A stretch of DNA of 15,965 nucleotides from an uncultured Angelakisella sp. (GTDB lineage: Bacteria > Bacillota > Clostridia > Oscillospirales > Ruminococcaceae), in assembly GCA_910585535.1 (NCBI GenBank), contig CAJUFK010000078.1, forward strand, positions 1 to 15,965. The letters are read 5' to 3'. Position 1 is the first letter of the stretch. Each line of letters begins with the position of its first letter. Below are positions 5,720 to 12,865 of this stretch, in pieces. Below the pieces are notes generated by a model. The model had not been told where the DNA came from. It ran no database searches and was given only the letters and a program-made list of their open reading frames with translations. The translations under genes were made by a program, and so were the position numbers.

Positions 5720-6711
5720 TCTATCATAGGGGCTCCGTACAGATCCCGGCCCAATGCCTCCAGAAAAACTTCCCGAACCCGGTCCTCGGGGTAGGGGCCC
5801 AGGCTGGCGGACCGGGAGGCAGGGATCATCCCCCCTGCCATCTGGGAATGGCCTCCCCCCTCCCCCAGGTCCCGAAGGGCGCGGCGTACCAGCTCTCCGG
5901 CGTGGATCTTTGGATCCTCGGAGCGCACCGAAAGCTTCACCCCGTCAGGCCGCCGGGAGGAAACCACGGCCACCTCCACCTCCACCAGGGAAAGAATAAA
6001 GTCGGCCAGGATGGCCAGCATGGCGTCGGGACAGGAGAAAGGCACCGAGGAAAAACCGATGGATCCGTAAATTCGGATGCTCTCCACCGCCGCCCCGTAG
6101 GCCCGCAGATCCTCCAGCTCCAGGTTGTTCCGTTCCAGGCTGGCAAGCTTGTCCTGGTCGCAGAGGGGATGGAGGTAGGCGAACATAGCAATATCCCGGG
6201 GTGTCACCCCCCGGGAAAACTGGAGGGTGTCCATTTTGATGCCATACAGGAGGGCGGTGGCTGTGTCCTGATCCGGAGGGACACCTAGACCGGCGTAATA
6301 CTCTGCCACCAGGGTGGCGCAGGCTCCCACCGTCTGGATGTCCTGCCAGCGGTACTCCACCGGGACAAAGGTGGGGTGGTGGTCCACACAGGCCACCTCG
6401 TCCCCCACCAGGTCGGTTACATTGCCGCCGTTTTTCTGGGTATCCACACAAACGATATAATCCCGGCGGCCCATTCGCTCCCGGAGGCGGTCCTTTGGGA
6501 CCATCTCGATGCGGAAGGCCTCCAGCATTTTGGAGGCGCTGAGCTTGTCAATCCGTCCGTCGTAACAAAGGGTGGAGGGCACCCCGTAACGGTCCAGCAG
6601 ACGCTGGAGGCCGTAGGCCGAGGCGATGGCGTCGGGATCTGGAAAGTTGTGGGTTTGGAGGAAAACGGTATGGCCGCTGCAAAGCTCGACTAGGTGTAGG
6701 AAATCACTCAT
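5716..6711 (-). CDS. DHH/DHHA1 family phosphoesterase (NrnA-like)
   Basis: The product has 331 residues, usual for the family. Motif I is HNFPDPDAIASAYG (H21, D25, D27), motif II is VDTQ near residue 90, motif III is the DHHPT signature near 111, and the C-terminal DHHA1 substrate loop is GGGHSQMAGGM near 285. These metal-dependent enzymes degrade short oligonucleotides and 3'-phosphoadenosine 5'-phosphate (NrnA), and some relatives cleave cyclic dinucleotides. The family's own spacing and the absence of membrane or PAS domains fit an NrnA-like cytosolic enzyme rather than GdpP. The exact substrate cannot be told by eye. An AAAGGA site precedes the ATG by about 11 bases. It is divergent from the hydrogenase-like operon. 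Confidence 0.9.
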   Translation of the reverse strand: MSDFLHLVELCSGHTVFLQTHNFPDPDAIASAYGLQRLLDRYGVPSTLCYDGRIDKLSASKMLEAFRIEMVPKDRLRERMGRRDYIVCVDTQKNGGNVTDLVGDEVACVDHHPTFVPVEYRWQDIQTVGACATLVAEYYAGLGVPPDQDTATALLYGIKMDTLQFSRGVTPRDIAMFAYLHPLCDQDKLASLERNNLELEDLRAYGAAVESIRIYGSIGFSSVPFSCPDAMLAILADFILSLVEVEVAVVSSRRPDGVKLSVRSEDPKIHAGELVRRALRDLGEGGGHSQMAGGMIPASRSASLGPYPEDRVREVFLEALGRDLYGAPMID

Positions 6712-6751
6712 GGTTCAGGATCCTTTCTCTTCTGGCAATGACACCTAAATT

Positions 6752-6785
6752 TTATCACTTTTTTGGGGGAAAGTCTATGGATGGG
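6752..6785 (-). promoter_or_regulatory. Possible weak promoter for the phosphoesterase gene
   Basis: On the minus strand TAGACT, about 17 bases and TAAAAT are found some 45 bases before the start codon. The -35 is poor. It is the best candidate in the divergent gap and is offered with low confidence. Confidence 0.3.
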
Positions 6786-6825
6786 AGAAGAGGAGAAAAG
6801 TATGCTTTTTTTTTAACGATTCCCC

Positions 6826-6854
6826 TTGCATTTTCCCCGCCGTTATTGTAGGAT
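6826..6854 (+). promoter_or_regulatory. Candidate promoter of the ferredoxin/hydrogenase-like operon
   Basis: TTGCAT (6826-6831), a 17-base spacer and TAGGAT (6849-6854). The roughly 60-base leader that follows contains a GCTGC/GCAGC hairpin (about 6870-6896) ahead of the ribosome-binding site. A run of nine T lies just upstream of the -35. Confidence 0.5.
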
Positions 6855-6918
6855 AAAAGGCGAAAACCGCTGCAGCTTTCGGGGTTGCGGCAGCAGTATA
6901 CCGGGAGGAAAGAAGAAG

Positions 6919-7161
6919 ATGAATATTTCTGTTTGTATTGGAAGTTCCTGTCACCTGCGCGGCTCCTATGACATCATCCAGAAGCTGAAAGAGCTTATCG
7001 CCGGCGAAAAACTGGAGGACAAGGTGAACCTAAACGCTTCCTTCTGTCTGGGGCAGTGTACCCACGGCTGCACCATCCGCATCGACGAGGACATCGTTAC
7101 CGGGGTGACCAAGGACAACATTGAAGACATCTTCCACAAGGCGTTGGCGGAAAGGGGTTGA
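6919..7161 (+). CDS. Thioredoxin-like [2Fe-2S] ferredoxin (NuoE/HydC-type small protein)
   Basis: The product has 80 residues. Cysteines are arranged as C6-x4-C11 (CIGSSC) and FCLGQC with C-x3-C, followed by a further HGC, the pattern of thioredoxin-fold [2Fe-2S] ferredoxins related to NuoE and the HydC subunit of NADH-linked [FeFe] hydrogenases. An upstream in-frame ATG at 6826 would add 31 residues without homology and lies on the -35. The ATG at 6919 has GGAGGAAAGAAG before it and is preferred. The stop overlaps the region just before the next gene's ATG. It probably passes electrons to or from the hydrogenase-like protein encoded next, in the cytosol. Confidence 0.9.
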   Translation: MNISVCIGSSCHLRGSYDIIQKLKELIAGEKLEDKVNLNASFCLGQCTHGCTIRIDEDIVTGVTKDNIEDIFHKALAERG

Positions 7162-7166
7162 CAGAA

Positions 7167-8870
7167 ATGGAAGTGCTGGGTCTCAAGCGGGCAAACTGCA
7201 AAAGCTGTCACAAGTGCATCCGGGTCTGCCCGGTGAAATCCATCGAGTTTTCCGGCCAGCAGGCCAAGATCATCGGCAGTGAGTGCATCCTCTGCGGGCA
7301 GTGTGTGGTCACCTGCCCCCAGAACGCCAAGGTGGTGCGCTCCGATCTGCCCCAGGTAAAGGCGGCCATCGCCGCCGGCCAGCGGGTGGTAGCCAGCGTG
7401 GCCCCCTCCTTCATTGTGGACTTCCCGGTGGAGGGCATCGAGGAACTGGCGGTCCTCCTTAGAAAGCTGGGGTTCGCCGGGGCGGAGGAAACCGCCATGG
7501 GGGCCTATCTGGTGAAGAGCGAATATGAGCGGATGGTCCGGGACCGGACCCAGGACATCATCCTTTCCACCTGCTGCCCTTCGGCGGTGCGGCTGGTACA
7601 GAAATATTATCCCGACCTGGTTCCCTGTCTGGCGCCGGTGATCTCCCCTATGGAGGCCCACGCCCGGTACATAAAGGAGGAGGACCCGGAAGCCTTTGTG
7701 GTGTTCATCGGGCCCTGCATCTCCAAAAAGGCGGAGGCCGAGGACTTCCCCGGAGCGGTGGACTGCGTCCTCACCTTTGAGGAGCTTCGGGCCTGGGCCG
7801 AGGAGGAACAGGCAGAGCCGGAGCCCTTGTCCTGTGATTTGGGGGGCCGGCGTTCCCGCTTCTTCCCCAAGCCCGGGGGGATCATCCAAAGCATGGACCG
7901 GGAGGGTACCGGTTACCGGTATTACGCCGTGGACGGCCCGGAAAAGTGCGCCGCCGCGCTCCGGGATATTCAAAGCGGACGGCTGCACAACGTCTTCGTG
8001 GAAATGAACATCTGCGAAGGGGCCTGTATCAACGGGCCGATGATCCGTTCCCGCCAGGGAGGACTGCTGGAGTGCCAGGACCGGGTCACCGACTATGCGG
8101 CTCCAGGCTTCCCCGATACTCCCCCAAAACGGGACTTCCAGGCTCAGCGGGCCGTCCCTATGGCCTGTGTCATCCCCCCCAGGCCGGTTCAGGAGAAGAT
8201 CCCCACCCTGGAGGAGCTGGAAGCCATTCTGGCCAAGATGGGCAAGCAGAGCCCCTTGGATGAACTCAACTGCGGCTCCTGCGGTTACCCCACCTGCCGG
8301 GAGAAGGCCAAGGCCGTCTTTAACGGCAAGGCGGAAATTACCATGTGCCTGCCCTATATGCGGGAGCGGGCCGAGTCCCTTTCGGATAAGATTATCGGCT
8401 CCACCCCCAACGCCATCCTGGTGGTGGGAGAGGATTTGACGGTCCAGCAGATGAACGGCGCAGCCTGCCGCCTGCTGGAGGTAGACCATCAGACCGCCAC
8501 GGCCCACAAGCCGGTGGAGGAGTTCCTGGATCCTGTAGACTTCGTGTTTGTTCTGGAGGACGGACGGCCCATCAAGGACAAAAAGGTGTGGCTGGAAAGC
8601 TGCAAGAAGTTTGTGGAGGAAACCATCGTCTACGACATTGAAAACAAGCTCCTCCTGGCCATTATGAAGGATGTCACCGACCAGGAGCGGGAGAACCGCC
8701 GCACCCAGGAACTGCGCCAGCAGACCCTGGAGGTTACCGACCGGATCATCCAAAAGCAGATGCGTACCGTCCAGGAGATCGCCAGTCTTCTGGGGGAGAC
8801 CACCGCCGAAACCAAGGTAGCTCTCACCAAGCTTCGGGGGGCCGTTGCGGAGGGGGAGAAACATGAGTAA
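7167..8870 (+). CDS. [FeFe]-hydrogenase-like sensor protein: 2x[4Fe-4S], H-cluster domain, Fe-S domain, PAS
   Basis: The product has 567 residues. Domain order: two [4Fe-4S] ferredoxin motifs (CKSCHKCIRVCP at 11-22, CILCGQCVVTCP at 40-51), an H-cluster domain (about 70-320), a four-Cys Fe-S domain (C369, C372, C377, C394), a PAS domain (about 403-505) and a C-terminal helical segment. H-cluster motifs are altered but keep the ligands: STCCPS (C136-C137), GPCISKKAE (C184) and EMNICEGACINGP (C283, C287). This layout is that of putative sensory [FeFe] hydrogenases of groups C/D (HydS-like), thought to sense H2 or redox state rather than turn over fast. ATG 7167 is chosen over TTG 7158 because AAAGGGG would abut the TTG. 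The phosphatase gene overlaps its end. Confidence 0.9.
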   Translation: MEVLGLKRANCKSCHKCIRVCPVKSIEFSGQQAKIIGSECILCGQCVVTCPQNAKVVRSDLPQVKAAIAAGQRVVASVAPSFIVDFPVEGIEELAVLLRKLGFAGAEETAMGAYLVKSEYERMVRDRTQDIILSTCCPSAVRLVQKYYPDLVPCLAPVISPMEAHARYIKEEDPEAFVVFIGPCISKKAEAEDFPGAVDCVLTFEELRAWAEEEQAEPEPLSCDLGGRRSRFFPKPGGIIQSMDREGTGYRYYAVDGPEKCAAALRDIQSGRLHNVFVEMNICEGACINGPMIRSRQGGLLECQDRVTDYAAPGFPDTPPKRDFQAQRAVPMACVIPPRPVQEKIPTLEELEAILAKMGKQSPLDELNCGSCGYPTCREKAKAVFNGKAEITMCLPYMRERAESLSDKIIGSTPNAILVVGEDLTVQQMNGAACRLLEVDHQTATAHKPVEEFLDPVDFVFVLEDGRPIKDKKVWLESCKKFVEETIVYDIENKLLLAIMKDVTDQERENRRTQELRQQTLEVTDRIIQKQMRTVQEIASLLGETTAETKVALTKLRGAVAEGEKHE

Positions 8871-10035
8871 GCTGTATCTGGAAAACGGCTGGCTCTCCAT
8901 GAACAAGGCGGGGGAACTGCTCTGCGGCGACCATGTGGAGACGGTGAACCGGGAGGACAGCGTTATCATGGTGCTGGCCGACGGGCTGGGAAGCGGGGTA
9001 AAGGCCAGTATTCTTTCCACCCTGACATCCAAGATCCTGGCCACCATGCTGGCCGGGGATATGACGGTGGAGGACAGCGTGGAGACCATCGCCCTTACTC
9101 TACCGGTTTGTGCAGTGCGCCAGGTGGCCTACTGCACCTTTACCATCCTCCAGGTGAATAAGTACACCGGGGAGGTGTATCTGGTACAATTTGACAACCC
9201 GGACCTCATCCTCCTGCGAAACGGCAAAATCTTTGACTACCCCAAGGAGAAGCGGGAAATCGCCGGCAAGACCATCTACGAGACCCACCTTATGGGCCGG
9301 GTTGGGGATCTTTTTGTGATGATGAGCGACGGGGCCATCCACGCCGGTGTGGGAACGGTGCTGAACTTCGGCTGGCAGCTGCCGGAGATCGCCGAGTATG
9401 CCCAGCGGGTGTGGACGCCGGACCTTTCCGCCAAATCCATGGCGGCCAAGATCAGCGACGCCTGCCGGGAGCTGTACATGGATATTCCCGGGGACGACAC
9501 CACCGTGGCGGCCCTGCGGATCCGCCAGCGCCAGCAGGTGAACCTGATGATCGGTCCCCCCATGGACCCGGCCCAGGACCAGGAGATTCTCCGGGACTTC
9601 TTCGCCCTGGACGGCAAGACCATCGTCTGCGGCGGCACCACCAGCACCCTGGTGGGCCGGTACCTGGGCAAGCCGGTCTGTCCCACCCTGGACTTCCCCG
9701 ACCCGGACATCCCCCCCATCGCCACCATCCAGGGGGTGGACCTGGTGACCGAGGGGGTCATCACCCTGGGGCGGGTGGTGGCTCTGGCGGCCCAGTGCCT
9801 TTCCACCGAGATCGGGGAGCCCACCTGGCTGGGGGCCAAAGACGGGGCCTCCCTCATCGCCAGGATGCTTTTTGAGGAGGCCACCAACGTCAACTTTTAC
9901 GTAGGCCGGGCCATGAATCCCGCCCATCAGAACCCGGAACTGCCCATCAGCCTGAACCTGAAGCTGCGGCTGGTGGAGGAGCTGGCAAAAAACCTGGAGG
10001 AGATGGAAAAAACGGTGACGGTGCGGTACTACTGA
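8863..10035 (+). CDS. SpoIIE/PP2C-type serine phosphatase with extra C-terminal domain
   Basis: The product has 390 residues. The phosphatase domain (1-222) shows VLADGLGSGVKAS (D40-G41), MMSDGAIHAGVG (D156-G157) and GDDTTVAALRI (D211-D212), the metal-binding acidic residues of PP2C/SpoIIE enzymes. Residues 223-390 form a second conserved-looking domain containing IVCGGTTSTLVGRYLG, DLVTEGVITLGRV and a long amphipathic C-terminal helix; I cannot name it. There is no membrane segment. ATG 8863 overlaps the previous gene by 8 bases and has GGAGGGGGAG before it, so the two are translationally coupled. The pairing with a hydrogenase-like PAS protein recurs in Clostridia and suggests that phosphatase activity is the output of the Fe-S sensor. 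Its target is unknown. Confidence 0.9.
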   Translation: MSKLYLENGWLSMNKAGELLCGDHVETVNREDSVIMVLADGLGSGVKASILSTLTSKILATMLAGDMTVEDSVETIALTLPVCAVRQVAYCTFTILQVNKYTGEVYLVQFDNPDLILLRNGKIFDYPKEKREIAGKTIYETHLMGRVGDLFVMMSDGAIHAGVGTVLNFGWQLPEIAEYAQRVWTPDLSAKSMAAKISDACRELYMDIPGDDTTVAALRIRQRQQVNLMIGPPMDPAQDQEILRDFFALDGKTIVCGGTTSTLVGRYLGKPVCPTLDFPDPDIPPIATIQGVDLVTEGVITLGRVVALAAQCLSTEIGEPTWLGAKDGASLIARMLFEEATNVNFYVGRAMNPAHQNPELPISLNLKLRLVEELAKNLEEMEKTVTVRYY

Positions 10036-10056
10036 ACCGGAGGTCCTGATAATGCA

Positions 10057-10106
10057 AGGTCCCGGCTTCTCTTGCGGGATGCAGGAGAGGCTGGGGCCTT
10101 TTGTCT
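10057..10106 (+). terminator. Intrinsic terminator of the ferredoxin-sensor-phosphatase operon
   Basis: A 17-bp stem pairs 10057-10073 with 10083-10099, continuous when G-U pairs are allowed, around a 9-base loop, followed by TTTTGTCT. It lies 21 bases after the phosphatase stop codon. The operon therefore ends here, without hydABC-type genes. Confidence 0.78.
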
Positions 10107-10126
10107 GGCAGGCGGTCCCCTTTTTC

Positions 10127-10156
10127 TTGACAGGAGGGCTTCCTCCGTGGTATGAT
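10127..10156 (+). promoter_or_regulatory. Promoter of perR-rubrerythrin, with a small inverted repeat in the spacer
   Basis: TTGACA (10127-10132), an 18-base spacer and TATGAT (10151-10156). Within the spacer GGAGG-GCTT-CCTCC is a perfect inverted repeat (about 10134-10147). No canonical PerR box (TTATAAT-type inverted repeat) is visible between the promoter and the start codon. Confidence 0.75.
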
Positions 10157-10209
10157 AAAATTGAGAAAGATTCCTACTATCGATTCCAGCCCAAGGCGAG
10201 GTAACGACC

Positions 10210-10602
10210 ATGAATTATTCCAAGCAACGGGAGCTGATCCTGAAAACTGTAATAGAAAACCCCATCCACCCCACCGCCGACACCGTTTACGAGCAGGTCC
10301 GCCGGGAAAACCCCAAGATCAGCCTGGGGACAGTGTACCGGAACCTGAATTTTCTTTCTGAAATGGGAATACTAAGAAAGATCTCTATGCCTGTGGGGAG
10401 TGACCGCTTTGACGGACGGCTGGATGAGCATTACCACATGACCTGCACCGCCTGCGGGCGGGTCTTTGATGTGGAATGCGGCGCCCTGAAGGAGCTGGAT
10501 CGCCAGATCCTGGAGAACCAGGGCTTTTGGGTGCAGAAGCGGCATCTGCTGCTCACCGGTCTCTGTAAGGAGTGCCGGGAAGCGGCGGAGGCCACCGGCT
10601 GA
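10210..10602 (+). CDS. perR: PerR-type peroxide-sensing regulator of the Fur family
   Basis: The product has 130 residues. The winged helix HPTADTVYEQVR through ISLGTVYRNLNFL precedes the dimer domain with DRFDGRLDEHYHMTCTACG and LCKEC. The regulatory metal ligands of B. subtilis PerR (H37, D85, H91, H93, D104) fall at identical spacing on H20, D68, H74, H76 and D87; the aspartate at the second position separates PerR from Fur. Structural zinc would be bound by C79, C82, C119 and C122. The N-terminus is shorter than in Bacillus. A GCGAGGT site lies 8 bases before the ATG. Metal-catalysed oxidation of the histidines releases such repressors from DNA. Co-transcription with rubrerythrin fits a peroxide defence unit. 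Confidence 0.93.
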   Translation: MNYSKQRELILKTVIENPIHPTADTVYEQVRRENPKISLGTVYRNLNFLSEMGILRKISMPVGSDRFDGRLDEHYHMTCTACGRVFDVECGALKELDRQILENQGFWVQKRHLLLTGLCKECREAAEATG

Positions 10603-10655
10603 ACCCTGCGCTCCCTGCCGGCGGAGAAAAAACTGCCGGAAAGAAGGAAAATACC

Positions 10656-11189
10656 ATGGAACTGAAGGGCTCCAGAACCGAAGCAAACCTCGCCGCCGCT
10701 TTTGCGGGGGAATCCCAGGCGCGGAACAAGTACACCTACTACGCAGTTAAGGCCAGAGAGGACGGCTACCGCCAGATCGCCCAGCTGTTTACCGAAACGG
10801 CCTGTAACGAGCTGGCCCATGCGGCCATCTGGTTCAGGCTGCTTCACGGAGGCTCGGTGCCGGAAACGGCGGTGAACCTGGCGGATGCTGCCGCAGGGGA
10901 ACTGTACGAATGGAGCGAAATGTACCAGAAGTTTGCCCAGGAGGCCCGGGAAGAAGGATTTACCGACATCGCCCGGCTCTTTGAGGGGGTAGGCTCCATT
11001 GAAAAGACCCATGAGGCACGGTTCAACGCGGCTTTGAAAGAGGTCAAGGACCAGACTGTCTTTCAGAAGGGGAGCAAGGTCGTTTGGCAGTGCGGGAACT
11101 GCGGTTTTTTGTATGAAGGGGAAAAAGCGCCGGAGAAGTGCCCGATCTGTTCCCACCCAAGGGCATACTTTTCGGTACAGGGGAGCTAA
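10656..11189 (+). CDS. rbr: Rubrerythrin
   Basis: The product has 177 residues. The four-helix diiron domain includes FAGESQARNKY (E19), TETACNELAHA (E52-x2-H55) and SIEKTHEARF (E116, H119). The C-terminal rubredoxin domain has four iron-binding cysteines C146, C149, C162 and C165 (CGNCG, then KCPIC). Rubrerythrins reduce hydrogen peroxide to water with electrons from rubredoxin or NADH-linked partners, a standard defence in anaerobes. ATG 10656 has AAGAAGGAAAA upstream; a longer in-frame start at 10572 lies inside perR and has no homology. The gene starts 53 bp after perR and has no separate strong promoter, so it is probably expressed from the perR promoter. Confidence 0.96.
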   Translation: MELKGSRTEANLAAAFAGESQARNKYTYYAVKAREDGYRQIAQLFTETACNELAHAAIWFRLLHGGSVPETAVNLADAAAGELYEWSEMYQKFAQEAREEGFTDIARLFEGVGSIEKTHEARFNAALKEVKDQTVFQKGSKVVWQCGNCGFLYEGEKAPEKCPICSHPRAYFSVQGS

Positions 11190-11224
11190 AGGGCCGCAGC
11201 CCCTGGCACCGGACCACAGAATAG

Positions 11225-11250
11225 GAACCCCCGGCTTCGCCGGGGGTTCT
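11225..11250 (+). terminator. Strong hairpin after rubrerythrin
   Basis: A perfect 11-bp stem (11225-11235 with 11239-11249) closes on a TTC/TTCG loop. It is 35 bases past the rubrerythrin stop. The following tract TTCTTCAC is poor in T, so termination may be incomplete or Rho-assisted. Read from the opposite strand it could also stop ribosomal-operon readthrough. Confidence 0.6.
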
Positions 11251-11429
11251 TCACAGTCAGGCAAAGCCCTCTGATGGCAGCCGCACGCATCACGTCGCGT
11301 TGGTAAGGTCCAGCATCCGCGAAGGCCCGCTGCTTGCTGCCTGTAAACAGGTTCATTCAGATATTTCCCATGGTTAGCTGTTTTCCTGCTTTGTCTTCGT
11401 CCAACTGACGTCTGTGGTTTTCTATCTGC
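11251..11429. other. Non-coding convergent gap with nested inverted repeats (possible structured RNA)
   Basis: There is no credible gene in this 180-bp stretch between two terminators. It can fold on either strand: GGCAGC near 11275 pairs with GCTGCC near 11335, enclosing ACGC/GCGT and CAGC/GCTG stems, and CCTGTAAACAGG forms an adjacent hairpin. The place immediately after rplA is where an L10 leader and rplJ would normally lie, but I could not match the L10 leader consensus. No tRNA, SRP or tmRNA core was recognised. Confidence 0.3.
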
Positions 11430-11458
11430 AAAAAAGCCCCCGCCTTTTGGCAGGGGCT
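11430..11458 (-). terminator. Intrinsic terminator of the rpmG-rplA operon
   Basis: On the minus strand AGCCCCTGCC-AAAA-GGCGGGGGCT forms a 10-bp stem with one G-T pair and is followed by six T. It starts 15 bases after the rplA stop. Confidence 0.88.
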
Positions 11459-11473
11459 TGGAGCTGCGGTGGA

Positions 11474-12190
11474 TTATTCCTTTGCAGAGGTGCTGGTGAC
11501 CACAAACCGGGCGGGGTTGATCTTCACGCCGGGGCCCATGGTGGTGGCCAGGGTGCAGGAGCGGATATACTGACCCTTGGAGGCGGCGGGCTTGGCCTTG
11601 ATGATGGCCCCCATAAGGGTGTCAAAGTTCTCCTGAAGCTTCTCCACGCCGAAGGAAACCTTGCCAACGGGGCAGTGGATGATGTTGGTCTTGTCCAAAC
11701 GGTACTCAATCTTACCGGCCTTGGCCTCGGTGACGGCCTTAGCGGCGTCGGGGGTGACAGTGCCAGCCTTGGGGTTGGGCATCAGGCCGCGGGGACCAAG
11801 GATCTTACCCAGACGGCCAACAATACCCATCATGTCGGGGGTGGCGATGACCACGTCGAAGTCCATCCAGTTTTCGTTCATGATCTTCTGCATATATTCC
11901 TCGCCGCCCACGTACTCCGCACCGGCGGCCTCGGCGGCCTTGGCGGCGTCGTTCTTGGCAAAGACCATAACCCGGACCTTCTTGCCGGTGCCGTTGGGCA
12001 GGACCACGGCGCCGCGGACCTGCTGGTCGGCGTGACGGCTGTCCACGCCCAGGCGGACATGGACCTCTACAGTCTCGTCAAACTTCGCCTTGCCGGTCTT
12101 GGTGCAAAGCTCGATGGCCTCGGTGATGTCATAGAGAGCGGCGCTGTCGATCAGCTTACGGCTCTCCACATATTTCTTACCATGTTTCAT
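11474..12190 (-). CDS. rplA: 50S ribosomal protein L1
   Basis: The product has 238 residues, standard length. Family signatures include KFDETVEVHVRLGVDSRHADQ and VRGAVVLPNGTGK, domain II with ATPDMMGIVGRLGKILGPRGLMPNPK, and TMGPGVKINP near the end. L1 forms the mobile L1 stalk on 23S rRNA and represses its own mRNA in many bacteria. AGGAGGAG lies about 13 bases before ATG 12190, slightly far but with no better alternative. It is the last gene of the operon: a terminator follows at once and rplJ-rplL are not downstream. Confidence 0.98.
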   Translation of the reverse strand: MKHGKKYVESRKLIDSAALYDITEAIELCTKTGKAKFDETVEVHVRLGVDSRHADQQVRGAVVLPNGTGKKVRVMVFAKNDAAKAAEAAGAEYVGGEEYMQKIMNENWMDFDVVIATPDMMGIVGRLGKILGPRGLMPNPKAGTVTPDAAKAVTEAKAGKIEYRLDKTNIIHCPVGKVSFGVEKLQENFDTLMGAIIKAKPAASKGQYIRSCTLATTMGPGVKINPARFVVTSTSAKE

Positions 12191-12255
12191 AATCGTTCAT
12201 TCTCCTCCTACCAAGTGTGGTTTATAACGGATGTCTCCTCCCACGGGAGCGGCTG

Positions 12256-12681
12256 TCAGTCAACGACCTCTACACCCATGCTGCGGCAGGTGCCGGCCAC
12301 CATGCTCATGGCGGCCTCCAGGCTGCCGGCGTTCAGGTCGGGCATCTTGGTCTCGGCAATTTTCTGGATCTGCGCCTTGGTGATCTTGCCCACCTTGGTC
12401 TTGTTGGGGGCGCCGGAAGCGCTCTCCAGGCCGATGGCCTTCTTGATGAGGACGGCGGCGGGGGGAGTCTTGGTGATGAAGGTAAAGGAGCGGTCCGCGT
12501 AAACGGTGATGACAACGGGGATGATGAGGCCCACGTCGTTCTTGGTACGCTCATTAAACTCCTTGGTAAACGCCATGATGTTTACCCCGTGCTGGCCCAG
12601 TGCGGGACCGACCGGGGGGGCCGGAGTCGCTTTTCCGGCGGGAATCTGAAGCTTGATGTAGCCAACTACTTTCTGTGCCAT
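12256..12681 (-). CDS. rplK: 50S ribosomal protein L11
   Basis: The product has 141 residues, the exact usual length. It shows the N-terminal block VVGYIKLQIPAGKATPAPPVGPALGQHGVNIM, which binds thiostrepton-type drugs and release/elongation factors, and the C-terminal rRNA-binding region ending SMGVEVVD. GGAGGTG sits 8 bases before ATG 12681. It is followed 65 bp later by rplA; that gap contains a CTCCC-GT-GGGAG inverted repeat. It is preceded by an unusually long 184-bp gap after nusG. Confidence 0.98.
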   Translation of the reverse strand: MAQKVVGYIKLQIPAGKATPAPPVGPALGQHGVNIMAFTKEFNERTKNDVGLIIPVVITVYADRSFTFITKTPPAAVLIKKAIGLESASGAPNKTKVGKITKAQIQKIAETKMPDLNAGSLEAAMSMVAGTCRSMGVEVVD

Positions 12682-12865
12682 TGTAATGCACCTCCAAAAA
12701 AGTGGTAATTCTTAGCGGGTGGCGGCCGTTCATCAGAGCCTATTCAAAGCCCGTCCAGACGGTGTGCGGGGAAATTTTGATGGACTCTTATGGGGGAGTG
12801 CCGCCCCCTCCCACGGATGCGCCCTCCCCAAGGGGGAAAGCAGGGCGTTCGGTGTCTGCAGACCG
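12682..12865 (-). repeat. Hairpin-rich intercistronic insert between nusG and rplK
   Basis: This 184-bp gap is long for two genes that are usually close together. On the minus strand it holds a palindrome GTCTGCAGAC straddling the nusG end (12856-12865), a bulged GCCCT...CCCC/GGGG...AGGGC hairpin, GGGAG...CTCCC, and CCGTC-TG-GACGG nearer rplK. There is no open frame. The look is that of a dispersed intergenic repeat or a mRNA processing/regulatory leader; which one needs copy-number data. Confidence 0.45.

Noticed and set aside
6966..9089. 707-codon open frame on the minus strand across the ferredoxin and hydrogenase-like genes
   Set aside because: It is the antisense shadow of clear genes in GC-rich DNA, with repetitive Gly/His/Leu composition and no start signal; the plus strand carries unmistakable Fe-S and H-cluster motifs.
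11251..11429. L10 leader, SRP RNA, tmRNA or tRNA in the gap after rplA
   Set aside because: Position and pairing raised the idea, but none of the conserved cores could be matched by eye, so only an unnamed structured stretch is reported.
11414..12502. 362-codon plus-strand frame over rplA and rplK
   Set aside because: It is antisense to L1 and L11, and its Gly/His-rich translation is typical of a codon-bias shadow.
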